Shown in pieces: positions 25,014 to 43,353 of a stretch of DNA of 64,000 bases. Within the stretch, counting starts at the first letter, position 1. The number at the start of each line of letters is the position of its first letter. Origin of the DNA: Lingula anatina (lineage: Eukaryota; Brachiopoda; Lingulata; Lingulida; Lingulidae); the NCBI RefSeq assembly GCF_001039355.2, contig NW_019775449.1, forward strand, positions 266,367-330,366. The letters are read 5' to 3'. The position numbers were made by a program, and so were the translations under genes. The notes under the pieces are model-generated. The model was given only the letters and a program-made list of their open reading frames with translations, ran no database searches and was not told the DNA's origin.

Positions 25014-25767
25014 CTTATAGTCTGGTATATACTAACTACATTTTAGACATCTAAGTGTCTGCACCGTCTGTACCTTAACTGTTTGTGTCCATGACAGCTC
25101 TTATCGGCCATTTTGATCGGTCAGACCTTTGTCATATTTTTAGTCTTAATATCCTGTTCATTAGTAGGCCTAGGATGTTCTAAAAAAGCGACCTTGATTG
25201 GCCAAATGTCCAACTATCAATGTTTGTGCGTGTTTGTTAGCTTACTACGTATAGTAAGTGGAATGTTTGTGGCAATTTAGATGGAGGAAACGTAAAGTAC
25301 TTGATATCGATATTTCTTGTCACGATGGCGACCTATATGAATCACGACACGATGGCTAGGCTTGATCACTGTCTGTATTTTAGCTATCTGCCTGTACTCA
25401 CTACACACGTTGCAATGTCACTCTAATACCATTGGTGACATTGCGTTTCTCTTCCTTTGATAACATGTAAAAGTGCACTCAAGTTCCAGAATAACAGAAC
25501 CATGCTTAAGAACGGATCAATCAACCCGGAAAAAGTTTGCTTTGCTCCTTTCAAGTGGACATTACAAACATAATTGTGCTTATAGCAGCTGTTAGTCGAT
25601 GTTCTATATTTCCTTTACCGTCATAAATGCACATTATTTTACAGACAGTCACATACATGTACTTGTGAGGCACTGATAAAAAATTGAGTTATCAGATACT
25701 GATGCGACATTTCTTTTCTCCATTGGTGCGATATCGTCTAATGCAGAGATTGCGTTTCATGGATCGA

Positions 25768-25772
<5 letters not shown>

Positions 25773-25820
<48 letters not shown>
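25773..25820. repeat. 48-base A homopolymer
   Basis: Copy A has a shorter A-run broken by TAAATAAATA at the same place (about 14146-14190). A length change in simple sequence. Confidence 0.9.
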
Positions 25821-25822
<2 letters not shown>

Positions 25823-26472
25823 AATAAAAAAAATTAATAAGTTAAAAAAATTAAATAAATGTGTCAGCGAAAAAGAAATTGTAATTAATAAAAACCCATT
25901 CTGGTGATCCCCCGTTCTTTATTATGCCTCTATGCTATCTGACCAGATTGTGCTTATACAATCTTCTATCATCTCGTTTTTCATCTACGGGATAATTACA
26001 TTGTACTCTACCTTATTATTCCATTAGAATTGGCGTCAGTACCTGTGCCAAACTGAGAAACAATTGGTCCGTTCATGTTGTATTCCCCAGTTTACATTGA
26101 CGATTCAGCTCACGTATGGTGTGTTTGGGTGTGTTGCAGCTAGTTTATGTAGTCGATATTTACCTTGATAGATGTGCATATTAATGAGATATGCACGGCT
26201 AAATGAATTGGATCCATACGAGAACGAGCCTATTATCCCTATTGAAATTTGATAATTTAGTCGTTTTCATGATTCCCATACATCTTATTAGTTATATAAG
26301 ACTTAAATGTAAATATATGGTGACTGATATCTCATTTATGGGACGTGGAACTTCTAACACCAGGGTGGGGTGCTGGGTGGGTGGGTGGGTGGGTGGGCTT
26401 GTATTTGGTATATCTTGTGTAATAAGTATAAATGACAAACAGCAAATACAGCTTTGACATCATATCATAGAG

Positions 26473-26513
<41 letters not shown>
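26473..26513. repeat. (TAA)n microsatellite
   Basis: About 13 units in copy B. Copy A has only four units here, next to its 25-N gap. Confidence 0.9.
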
Positions 26514-26515
<2 letters not shown>

Positions 26516-27347
26516 CAGAGACAGTAAAACTGGCAAGAGATACCTACTTTCAAAATATACGCACCGAGAGTTCAGCTGCAGAAAAAAAAAACATAATTGA
26601 CAGGCAAGTGACCGCAAGCTATGTAACAAAGGACAATATTGATCATGAGTGACTGCATTTGTAGATTAGAGCAATCCCAAACCATCCTACAAATATGCAA
26701 GTGCTAATTCATTATCGTTCAACTATTGTATGCACAAAGCCAAAAGACTAAAAAGAGTATCAGTACTCGATATCGTTGATTTTTTAAATTAATTCCTACT
26801 TAACTGGATTCCATCTGGTCAGACAGTTCAATTCTAGTCATTAATTAATCGGTTTACTTCATTTTCATTGTCTTTCAACTGAGCAATTGGTTAATTATCA
26901 TTTTCTATAAATCAGCTAATTAATTGATCCAACTGAATATGGATCACATTAAAATCTAGCCCATTTCTTACCTATCCCGATAATTCCATCATAATCCGTT
27001 CATAAATTTTTGCATACTGTTGCTAACAGACTTTTTAATTAACTAATTAATCAATAGATTGGGAACAAAATCTTATGGTTTGTTACTTGGTCCCCTTCGA
27101 CAAAATCCGCCCACAACTATTTCCCTAATGTTAAACATTGTACTGGTACAGGTTGTACTTCTGCTGGTGGTTTTCACCATTAGGTGCATCAACATCCTTA
27201 ACTTTTTTTGTCCCTTTCTGGGAATTAGTATTTGGTATTTTTACAGTTAAGCCGACACCAAGGGATTTATGCAAAAGTTTACTAAAAATAACATGACCCA
27301 TATCATGTTAAATTCACTTGTTAGGGAGTTTGGAAATACATAGTTTA

Positions 27348-27575
27348 ACTAGAAAAGCACTCCGAGAGAGCAGACCTCGCCAAGGCAGCAATTTTTTATT
27401 ATTATTGATTATTGATTGATTATTGATCCGGATCACCACCAAAAATTATTCATCTGTTTCTTGGCCCACTTCTAACAGTTTCTGAAAATTTCAATAAAAT
27501 CGGCACATAACTTTTTAAGTTATGTTGATGACAGACAAACAAGGGTGAAAACATAACCTCCTTGGCGGAGGTAAT
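27348..27575. repeat. Dispersed repeat, copy 2 (inside segment B)
   Basis: Orthologous to the copy at 15673-15907, with the same ends. The GACAGACAGACAAACAAACA tract is shortened here to a single GACAGACAAACA. Confidence 0.8.
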
Positions 27576-28348
27576 CAACGGCAGTATTTATTCTCCGGTT
27601 ATAGAGTTCAAGTCGAGTTCTTTCTCGTGCAATTCTCGTCCGTTTCTGGTTCTAACAATGATATCGATCTAAATCTTTTGATCTAAAGGGTCCTTGGAGG
27701 AACTTATAAAAGCCCAGGAGTCCAACTAGCTTATTGATACTGAAGCAGTGAGGTACACAACAGAAAATCAGGCATGGTCCTGAAAAGCGCTACATGTTAA
27801 CAATGTGGCGGAGCAAGCCACAAAGCAATTTCCTAATGAAGAAAAATCTCTATTGTACAGTCATTGCGTGAGCACACACAGACAAAAAATAAATAAAATA
27901 ACGAATACATGACCACCAAGACCAAGGTATTCTTGTCAGTGATTTTCCGCCCATCAAGTTGAATTCTACTCAAGAACAAGAGGCAGTCGGTTCAATAAAA
28001 CACTGCAAAAACAACATTATATTCATACAACTCGGGGGAAAAGTTTGCAAAGACTGGGGGCTCCTTTTGTTGTTAAAAATTTTGAGACAGAGACATATTC
28101 CTTCAATTGTTGTACATTTCATCCATAAAACCCTCAAAACGAAATGCAGTAATTTCATCACACTTATTATTATTATAAAAGGCTTATCACTTCAAAAACC
28201 TCATTGCCCACAGTTAATCAACATGGAGCACGCTACCACTCTGCTTCCAAGAGTCCGTACTGTTGAACATGACACAATCGTTTTTATAATACTGTAACGT
28301 TATACAATAGCTTTCTACTGTAACATTAATATAGTTATCGTGAATGTT

Positions 28349-29512
28349 TTAATACACCACAGAAAATCCCTGAGTTTGCATCTGAACACAGCTGTCTGCA
28401 TGTTCTTCAATTTCCAGTACTGAGAACTCCGCTCCGCAGATAGGGCACGACACTTTCTCCACGTTTCCATTTGATGAAAAGGGCGAAGATTGTGTTTGTT
28501 GAGCTAGTGATGATTGTGACTGTGACGACTGGGGGTATTCCATCCAAGGAGGAGATTGTGACGGAGAAGAGGGGAAGCTGGATACCTCACCGCACATGGC
28601 TGCATGGTGTTCAATTTCATCTCGACTAAAGGTATCTGAAGAAATAAATAAAACATTTAATAGGTACTAAAACAGTTCTTAACATCTAATTTCTACAAGG
28701 CTGTGCTTACAAAAAAGTACAGATTACACTTTATTATAAAGAATGAAGATAAGGTAAGGACAAATTGTGAAGCAAATAAGTTTTTAATAACATTGCAAAA
28801 ACGACACTTCTCAACTTATGTCAAACACATTTTTAATGGAAATCTTGACATTTTGTATCTTTTGCAATTCTTTAAAAATAACTTCCATATCAAGCTCAGT
28901 ATATTGTTCTGCTCTCCTGGCAAGACAAAGGTAAAAAAAAAAAGTTATAATGCTGTTGACCCGACTTACCTCCACATATTGGACACTCTGTAGGGTCTTG
29001 AATATTATCACTAGCAGAATAAGTATTTGTAGATTTTAAATCTACCTGTGTCTCATCTGGTACAGTTTGCACACTGTGTTTTCTGTCATAAACCAGTCTC
29101 TTAGACCTTTTTCCTTTTGTACTCTGTGGAACTGTCACATTTCTCTCATCAGCACTGGATGGATAACTTGAACTGGATATGTCTGGTTTATGGTTTACTC
29201 TATGTCCTTTATGACCTGTGGTTGCAATTCTTGTTTCACCCTCAACATTCTCACTTCTACTGCTGTGTGGTGAATGAGAGGTTTCTAGAGACTTTATCTC
29301 TTTCTCGTCACAATCCATTTCAGTAATAAAAGCCTGAGCCATATCAAGAAACAGTTTCTTTTCCTCTTTACATAATTTCCTGCATTTAAGTTTCTCCATC
29401 TGATGTCTTAAATCTGAGGAATAAAAATATAAATATATAACAATAAACTGCTAGTGTTAAAATATAAATACATTTTAAAATTTATTGTTATGTGAACATA
29501 CATAAATGCATG

Positions 29513-29551
<39 letters not shown>

Positions 29552-32417
29552 TCGTTACCTGCAAATGTAAGTGTGTCCATATCAATTACATCAAAATTGA
29601 CTTCCCTCAAAAATGTTTTCACCTCATCTACAAACTTAAAAAGAAGATCCTGATATAAAAACTGTTGTAGAAATTCATTTGTGCCAATTTCAGGAATACA
29701 AAGTTAACCAATACTACAGTACTCAGTCATTATGTGACTTCATTAATTAATACAAAAAGTTAAAGTAGTCATTTATATCTATAACATCAATCAGAGCAGG
29801 AAAAAAAACTTGTTGCCTACTGTTAGCCTGGATTTCTTCAGCACTGGCTCTTCACTACTGTTATTTTTCATCAAAGTTGATCTTTTCACCGAATATTGAG
29901 GCAAATTTGTTGAAGCCTTAAGCACCAGCTGTGCTGTTCTAGGCAAAGCATCACTGGGACTTGGACCGTTAGATGATGTACTGGCTATAGTAACTAGCCT
30001 ATTCTTCAGGTGCTCTTCCTTCTCATCTCTAGGATCAGCAATTAAATAAAAGTATAGAGAATTTTGAGGTCAAAATGTAATATGACATTCTCCAAAGTCA
30101 TAAATGCGTAAATATGATTTTGTACATATAAGTCGAGAACAAATTTACGTACATTGAAGAAACATCTTTAAGACAAATCAACTTTTCTAGCCACCTGTAA
30201 TATGTCTAGTTTACCAACATACTTGGCCTCTTTGTCCCCAAAAAAATGTTTCTTTATCTGATTGGCAGACTTCCAAGCAGGGGAGGAGTTTTGGCTTGTT
30301 TTATGATCCTGTGGTGTTCTGAAGGATAAATTTCTTCCCTGTGATTTATTACAAGGTGGAGAAAAAGGCTGAAGTGAAAAATGAAAAATACACATTTAGA
30401 AAAAGTTAACAGACATGGGGCAGTTTGTTTGTTCCTTAACATAGTGGGACCAAATACTCAATTAACCAAGGATCCAGGGTCTGCTTTAGATCACATCAAA
30501 TTTTAATTAAAAATCTTGGAATTCTGTGGTTTATTGGAAAGAGCTCATGTCTGTTATACATTTACAGATAAACAAATAAATTGTCAAATTAAGAGTTTTA
30601 ATATGTATGCATAGATACTTGAATACTCAACAACACTGCACTTAAAGCATTTTCTTGATCAATACTTGAACATAAGTTGGCACCAATAAAATGTTTTGTT
30701 ACCTTTCTCCATACACATTATTTTGCAGTCACCCTACGTTTTACACATGGCATAGCTATGCTATATAAATTTAATCAGGGATAAAACTTGTCTCATTAGA
30801 TATTATTTGCCAAACTCTGAACATAACAAATATGTTTAATTATTTCAAATAGACCAATCAACACAATACACACCTCTTTGTTCTCATTAGTTTGTTCACT
30901 GCTGGCTGCAAGAATTCTGAGAAACATCAGTCCAAACTGAGATTCCTTCTTAAATGGTTGACTGCACAAAATTTTGACCCTGTCCCACTTTTGACAAGAC
31001 ACATCCTTGTCAAAATGTTCGTCTGGAAAAGAATGCCAGATATAAAATTAATCGTAAATTATTGAAAATATGCTTCTAGTAAATTAGTACCATTAAATTT
31101 ACATGAGACATATGGTATAAGTATTTTAAGATTTACTTTTTATATCTCACATTTATTAATAAACAAAAACAGTTGTTACTTTGACTTTGCCTTAACAAAC
31201 ACCAATGACACTTGCTCACACCTTTATTGAACATCTGTGCCTTAACCTTATTCTTGCCCAGTTTTGAGTCTGCCAAAGACATGAAGATGAAGGCTGGGAT
31301 CAGGGTCTGATATGGTCGATCTTGAGGCCAAGTGGAGAGACCGACCTGAACTGACACAGTGAAGCAGCCATAACTACCTGGGAACAGTAACAAAAACTTG
31401 GTTAAATTTCACTGAACAAATGAAGAACTACAACTAATCGAAGGATGTTTTAAAGAGTGCTTACCATAAAAAATAATCAAGAAATACATGTAACTGTGGA
31501 TTTCCTGGCTCTAAAATGAACCTTATGAATAGCTAAATTGCATTGTTGTTCAATATTTCATCTGAAAAAAACAAAAATCAATGACTTTACAAATAGGAGA
31601 ATGCAACAGCTGGCACAATATCTTTAAACAAAATCTTGAAAAAATCGAATCAATCAGACTATAGTATCTTAATAATTTTAAACATATCAAGTGTGCTTTC
31701 TTTGGGTAATATAAAGGTCATTAAATAGTACTAATAACAAATTCAAATGTGCATACATGCACGGGTATACTATAACATGAACAGTTTTAAACAATAAATT
31801 TTTCTCCTTCCACACTGACCACATCAACAGACCTACTCACCAATGTCAATGTGTGTAATCTGTGTCAACTGTTCTAACTGAATTGTAGCCTCAATATGTC
31901 CTTTACGGTCACTTTGTGAACACAACCACTTCTTGTTCTGTACCTCACCGCACAGAAGATTTTCCACCGGGTGCTTTTCATCCTAACAAAACGAGCAATA
32001 CATAGTATAAATTTTAACCTTTCATGGAATTAAGTAGATGCCAAAAATGATTCAATAGTTAGGACGTACATACAGTACGACTTATTCTGCGACCATTAAA
32101 TGTAATACCTGTGTATCCACCAACGGTTTAACAAACCGGATTAATAATGTTCGAGCATTTGATTGATGCCTTGTAAGCTGTATTAAAAATAGTGAGCAAG
32201 CATACCCATTAAGTAATTCTGAAAGATGCGGAGTTGAAGATACGGAGGTACGTATTTGTTACACCACAGCTTTCATTTCGAGTTATACACAATATGATAC
32301 TGCAAAGCACTTTAAGTGTGAATTGTTAACATGATTTAACACAGCTAAAACTTACTGGCATTTTTCTCTTACCTGAGAACTAAAAGAAACTACATATTTC
32401 ATTCGCACAGGTGCCAT
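28349..32417 (-). CDS. XRCC1-N-terminal-domain protein with two C-terminal UBZ4-type zinc fingers (XNDC1-like), copy B, complete
   Basis: Nine exons: 32373-32417, 31841-31982, 31222-31377, 30874-31022, 30223-30368, 29821-30028, 29559-29661, 28970-29413 and 28349-28635. They total 1680 nt and 559 residues with all phases closing. Residues 1-164 follow the XRCC1 N-terminal domain of the XNDC1/TRPC2-leader type (MAPVRMKYVVSFSSQ, VENLL, IDIG, STWPQDRPYQTL, MSLADSKLGKN, WDRVKILCSQPF, FGLMFLRI). In XRCC1 this domain binds DNA polymerase beta. A charged helix (MEKLKCRKLCKEEKKLFL) and a Ser/Thr-rich linker follow. The end holds C460-C463-H475-C479 and C528-C531-H543-C547, both C-x2-C-x11-H-x3-C, the UBZ4 ubiquitin-binding spacing of RAD18. 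The start at 32417 matches the family; an in-frame ATG at 32453 would add 12 residues. The acceptor of the seventh exon is the least certain site. A DNA-repair role is inference. Confidence 0.83.
29513..29551. repeat. (GA)n microsatellite, copy B
   Basis: Intronic, eight bases from the donor of the exon ending at 29559, and longer than its counterpart at 17855-17885. Confidence 0.9.
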
Positions 32418-32947
32418 TTGCTTCCGCTTTTTCAGTTTCGCGGCAATTTTCATAATCTCGTTCCTACGATTTAAAAATCGTGCATATTTTCATGCAAGAG
32501 CATATATTTCTTTACGTTTAGTTCTGTTAATTTTGGTGGAATTATAATTGGACAATCACGCTTGCATTAAATTTCAAATTTGCGTAGAATTATGGAGCAC
32601 GTAGCATCAAGAGTAAAATAGTTGCCCACGTGACAACGGTGACAGCTGGTGAACTACAGCATATGTGTCTCTCCGTTTCAAAACCAGAGATCCATAGATC
32701 GAGAGTCAGTTTCAGCTCTGTGTTATCTTAGTTGACATATATATCTCTAACGTTGTCGGGAAATGTACCAGGTGTTCACAGCTGATCACAGACTGGATTT
32801 TAAACGCTTTCGCTTTCATATGAACCTGTTTTAATGTTAAAGACCTTTTCCAGTGTTTACTCTCTCTCGCTGTATTGCGTCGTATTGCGCATTCCAGCTC
32901 CACCGGCTGTTCATGGCTGTTTTCACGTGAACCAGGCACGCACGACA
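32418..32947. promoter_or_regulatory. Shared upstream region of two divergent genes (inferred)
   Basis: About 530 bases between the XRCC1-N start codon (minus) and the CYP4 start codon (plus). It must hold both 5' UTRs and probably both promoters. Less AT-rich than its surroundings, with several CpG. No TATA element could be assigned with confidence. Confidence 0.45.
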
Positions 32948-39854
<6,907 letters not shown>

Positions 39855-40109
39855 GTAACCAAAATTATTGTTTTCAATAGACTTGCAGTCATTTCATTAT
39901 TTTTGTCTTTTCCATCCCAGCGTACCACAAACTTTCATAGTATCATTCACAACAAGAAAGAAGGGAACAAAGAATATTGGTTGTTCAAGATTTGGTCAAA
40001 CAAGGCCGCTTTTATTTTATAATCCCACTATCCTAATCTTTTTAGCAATGTAACAAATTGCTGCCTGTATTAAATGTTATGGCCCAAAGAATTAAAAAGA
40101 TATAATTAT

Positions 40110-40110
40110 N
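40110..40110. other. Single N beside a poly-A run, probable contig join
   Basis: Lies 256 bases after CYP4 exon 11, where the terminal exon is expected but not found. Confidence 0.6.
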
Positions 40111-41286
40111 TTTAAAAAAAAAAAAAAGGTCAGAGAGCACTTAAAATTAACAGAATCTTATTAATTGATTTTAATTAAAATCCAAGGGTGCCTTTGTTTG
40201 TGAAAAGTATGCAATCATAATGACCATCAGTTAATTAAAGATCCCATAGGTGTTGAATTTCCAGAATACACAGACTGTATGTTTTTTTCCTTTAAGAATT
40301 CTACCCAACTGTGTGCTTGGCCTTCTGGCTGTTTTATGATATTAGAATATATGATGAATATGCATTTTTAGATGCATCTTTAACTCGATGAAATAAGTAT
40401 TTATAACGTGTGTCTCAAAAAATACTTTTCTGTTTGTTAGCTTGTTAACTTGTTTGTGTGAAAGAAATCCCAGGTCTTCACAAAATTTGAACCATTTTAC
40501 CACACCAAATTTAATATATGCAATTCAGTCATTTCTTTTACACCTGCGGATAACAGTTAGCCATTGTCACCTTAACCCTCCTAACCACAATACTTATTGG
40601 ACTGATCCAATCATAACATATAAACAATGACATGAATTCAGTAGGTAGTAAATCCCAATGGTAATCAGAAAGATACAAAAATTCTTTTAAGAAAACGCAA
40701 TTTGTGCTGTATATGCGGTCTGCATTTCGGACTAGCAAGTTCTGAGAATAAACACATCCAAATCGTTCAATGCATTTGTCTGAAGTTTTTTTATTTTGGC
40801 CTTAGAACAAGTTACATATGAATATGTATGGGTGTTCTGTAAAGCGCAACACAATCTATGACCTTAAATATGTAGATTCATAATTTGTCTAAGTATTGAT
40901 TATATAATTTTATCAGGGTTTAAACCCATTTATGATGGCTAAAGCATTTAGAACTAAAGCAACATTTGTTTTTGACCTAGAATAATGTCCCCTTTCAAAT
41001 GTAGTTCAAATCATATGAGAGCTATATGCTATTGCCAAACCATAATTCTTATTTGGCCAGATATTTAAAGGAATAAAGTTTTTGAGGAGAATTAATACGG
41101 TAGAGAGCTGACAATTTTACAAATATAGGCCAAATTCAGAATAGTGGACTAATGATCTGTTTCAAAAATGTTACCTTCCTTTCCCAATGCATGCAATATA
41201 TTATACACCATTGAGAATTGCATTGGTTGAGAACTTATAATACTTTTAAAGTATAAAGTGTACACAACAGTTTATTAATAATGGCA

Positions 41287-41708
41287 ACTAGAAAAGCACT
41301 AAGAGACCACAGACCTCCACTAAGGCAGCAGAGTGTCCATCCAATGCCATTTCACTCCTAAATTTTCATTCTATAATGATTTAGTTTTTTATTATTGATT
41401 GATTATTGATCCAGATCACCACCAAAAACTAATCACTTCTAAGTTAACCCATTTCTGACCCACCCTGAAAATGCCATCAAAATTTATCCATAACTTTTTA
41501 GTTATGATGATGACAAACAAACAAACAAACAAACAGTGAAAATAGTTTCATTGGATCTTAGTTTTGATAGTCAGAAAGGTTTCATTTATGCTAGATCCTG
41601 AAAAATTTCAGGAAAATTTCATTAAATCAAATTTCAGGATCTAGCATAAATGAAACCTTTCTGACAAACAAACAGGGGTGAAAACATAGCCTCCTTGGCA
41701 GAGGTAAT
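41287..41708. repeat. Dispersed repeat, copy 3, carrying an inserted hairpin
   Basis: The same family as 15673-15907: starts ACTAGAAAAGCACTAAGAGA, contains TATTGATCCAGATCACCACC and the ACAAACAAAC tract, and ends CCTCCTTGGCAGAGGTAAT. About 150 bases absent from the other two copies lie after the ACAAAC tract, and they hold a perfect inverted repeat. Confidence 0.75.
41570..41665. repeat. Perfect 34-bp inverted repeat with a 28-bp loop
   Basis: The left arm 41570-41603 (begins GTCAGAAAGGTTTCATTTAT) is the exact reverse complement of the right arm 41632-41665 (ends ATAAATGAAACCTTTCTGAC). I found no mismatch. Confidence 0.93.
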
Positions 41709-41840
41709 AATATTCTTTACAAGAAAACTAACACTTTTTATTTCATATTCCTTTTATTATACCAAGCAGAATGCAAGCCCAAGACAAAGCAAGGCCCAAA
41801 ACTGGCCCAAGTTTGGTATATTACATGCTTTAAATATATG

Positions 41841-42221
41841 NNNNNNNNNNNNNNNNNNNNNNNNNNNNNNNNNNNNNNNNNNNNNNNNNNNNNNNNNNNN
41901 NNNNNNNNNNNNNNNNNNNNNNNNNNNNNNNNNNNNNNNNNNNNNNNNNNNNNNNNNNNNNNNNNNNNNNNNNNNNNNNNNNNNNNNNNNNNNNNNNNNN
42001 NNNNNNNNNNNNNNNNNNNNNNNNNNNNNNNNNNNNNNNNNNNNNNNNNNNNNNNNNNNNNNNNNNNNNNNNNNNNNNNNNNNNNNNNNNNNNNNNNNNN
42101 NNNNNNNNNNNNNNNNNNNNNNNNNNNNNNNNNNNNNNNNNNNNNNNNNNNNNNNNNNNNNNNNNNNNNNNNNNNNNNNNNNNNNNNNNNNNNNNNNNNN
42201 NNNNNNNNNNNNNNNNNNNNN
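41841..42221. other. Assembly gap of 381 N with duplicated flanks
   Basis: The 174 bases before the gap (41665-41838) recur after it (42228-42401), apparently without change until the last few bases. This looks like two overlapping contig ends that were scaffolded rather than merged. Confidence 0.9.
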
Positions 42222-43119
42222 TTCAAACAAACAAACAGGGGTGAAAACATAGCCTCCTTGGCAGAGGTAATAATATTCTTTACAAGAAAACTAACACTTT
42301 TTATTTCATATTCCTTTTATTATACCAAGCAGAATGCAAGCCCAAGACAAAGCAAGGCCCAAAACTGGCCCAAGTTTGGTATATTACATGCTTTAAATAC
42401 ATGTATATGGCAAATGAAATATACAAGCACACACTATTATTTACTACTGATCAACTTCCTGGCAAATAAGAACTGTCAACAGTCCCTTGATATTACAGCA
42501 TGCCAATATTCAGCAAATAGTGGAAAATACCAAGGTGTTAACATGTTATGGACTATCTTGATATACATAACTTCATTTGCTTTTTTGCAATCTTCAACAA
42601 AACACATGCAGGGTGCTTCAAACTGATAAAAACTTTCCATACAAAAAGTTGCAGTGTTAAAACACAGCATAGACACAGAAATGTTGAAATAGATATGGAA
42701 TTGATAGATAATCATATCATATCAATTACGAAATTAGATGTGCACTGCCTAAAACTCTAGTCTAGGAGTAAATTATTTATTATGTCAATCACATAACATC
42801 ATGCAGTTGTAATCTGTTATATCTCCTTTCAAGAGAAAATGCCTCCTGCAAATCAGAGTACCAGTACATGTGTTTAATGTGTGTTCCTTTTTTTTCTCCA
42901 TCATTGTGCATATAATATATATGCATGATTAACTGACTATTGACATTTTTTCAGAGTTAAAAGAGCTTATCTCTGTATACTGGCACATACACAGAACCCA
43001 AATGTAAAAACAATTAAATACATTGATTTGAAGGTAAAATGTGTATTAGACACCTTAGGATGCACATATATACAATCTATAAATTAATTGATGCTTTAGA
43101 AATGGATTTGGTTTAAGTG

Positions 43120-43120
43120 N
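43120..43120. other. Single N at the edge of a microsatellite, probable contig join
   Basis: Lies on the 3' side of the last visible FAM177A exon (minus strand), where the C-terminal exon is expected. Confidence 0.6.
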
Positions 43121-43156
43121 TGTGTACATGTGTGTGTGTGTACATGTGTGTGTGTG

Positions 43157-43235
<79 letters not shown>

Positions 43236-43281
43236 ATGTGTGTGTGTGTGTGTGTGTGAGTGTGTGTGTGAGTGAGAGAGA

Positions 43282-43320
<39 letters not shown>
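43121..43320. repeat. Compound (GT)n-(GA)n microsatellite
   Basis: GT runs broken five times by ACATG, then GA runs. Ends about 30 bases from the donor of the FAM177A exon at 43354. Frames across it on either strand are simple-sequence artefacts. Confidence 0.95.
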
Positions 43321-43324
<4 letters not shown>

Positions 43325-43353
43325 AGGAGGGGGAAGAACAAAAACTGACTTAC

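Larger units (their letters stand above)
20561..32057. repeat. Right copy (B) of the ~9 kb direct tandem segment
   Basis: Matches 11555-20400 along its length except for a 2591-bp mobile insertion at 22423-25013 and short indels. Its right end runs on into unique DNA holding exon 1 of the XRCC1-N gene (32373-32417), so this copy carries the intact gene. The 5.2 kb of copy B sequence downstream of the gene, insertion aside, shows no recognised coding exon. Confidence 0.93.
39855..43353. other. Intergenic region between CYP4 and FAM177A
   Basis: No recognised exon, although the last exons of both flanking genes should be here. It holds a lone N at 40110, a dispersed repeat with an inserted hairpin (41287-41708), a 381-N gap with duplicated flanks, and a long GT/GA microsatellite. 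The remainder is AT-rich and featureless by eye. Confidence 0.6.

Noticed and set aside
39868-40053. Candidate last exon of CYP4 (acceptor CCCAG at 39920)
   Set aside because: The in-phase translation lacks the usual P450 C-terminal strand and RPKNG-like motif, and its frame stops at 40049-40051 without family similarity.
41695-42626. Frames of 157-262 codons across the large gap
   Set aside because: They consist mainly of N.
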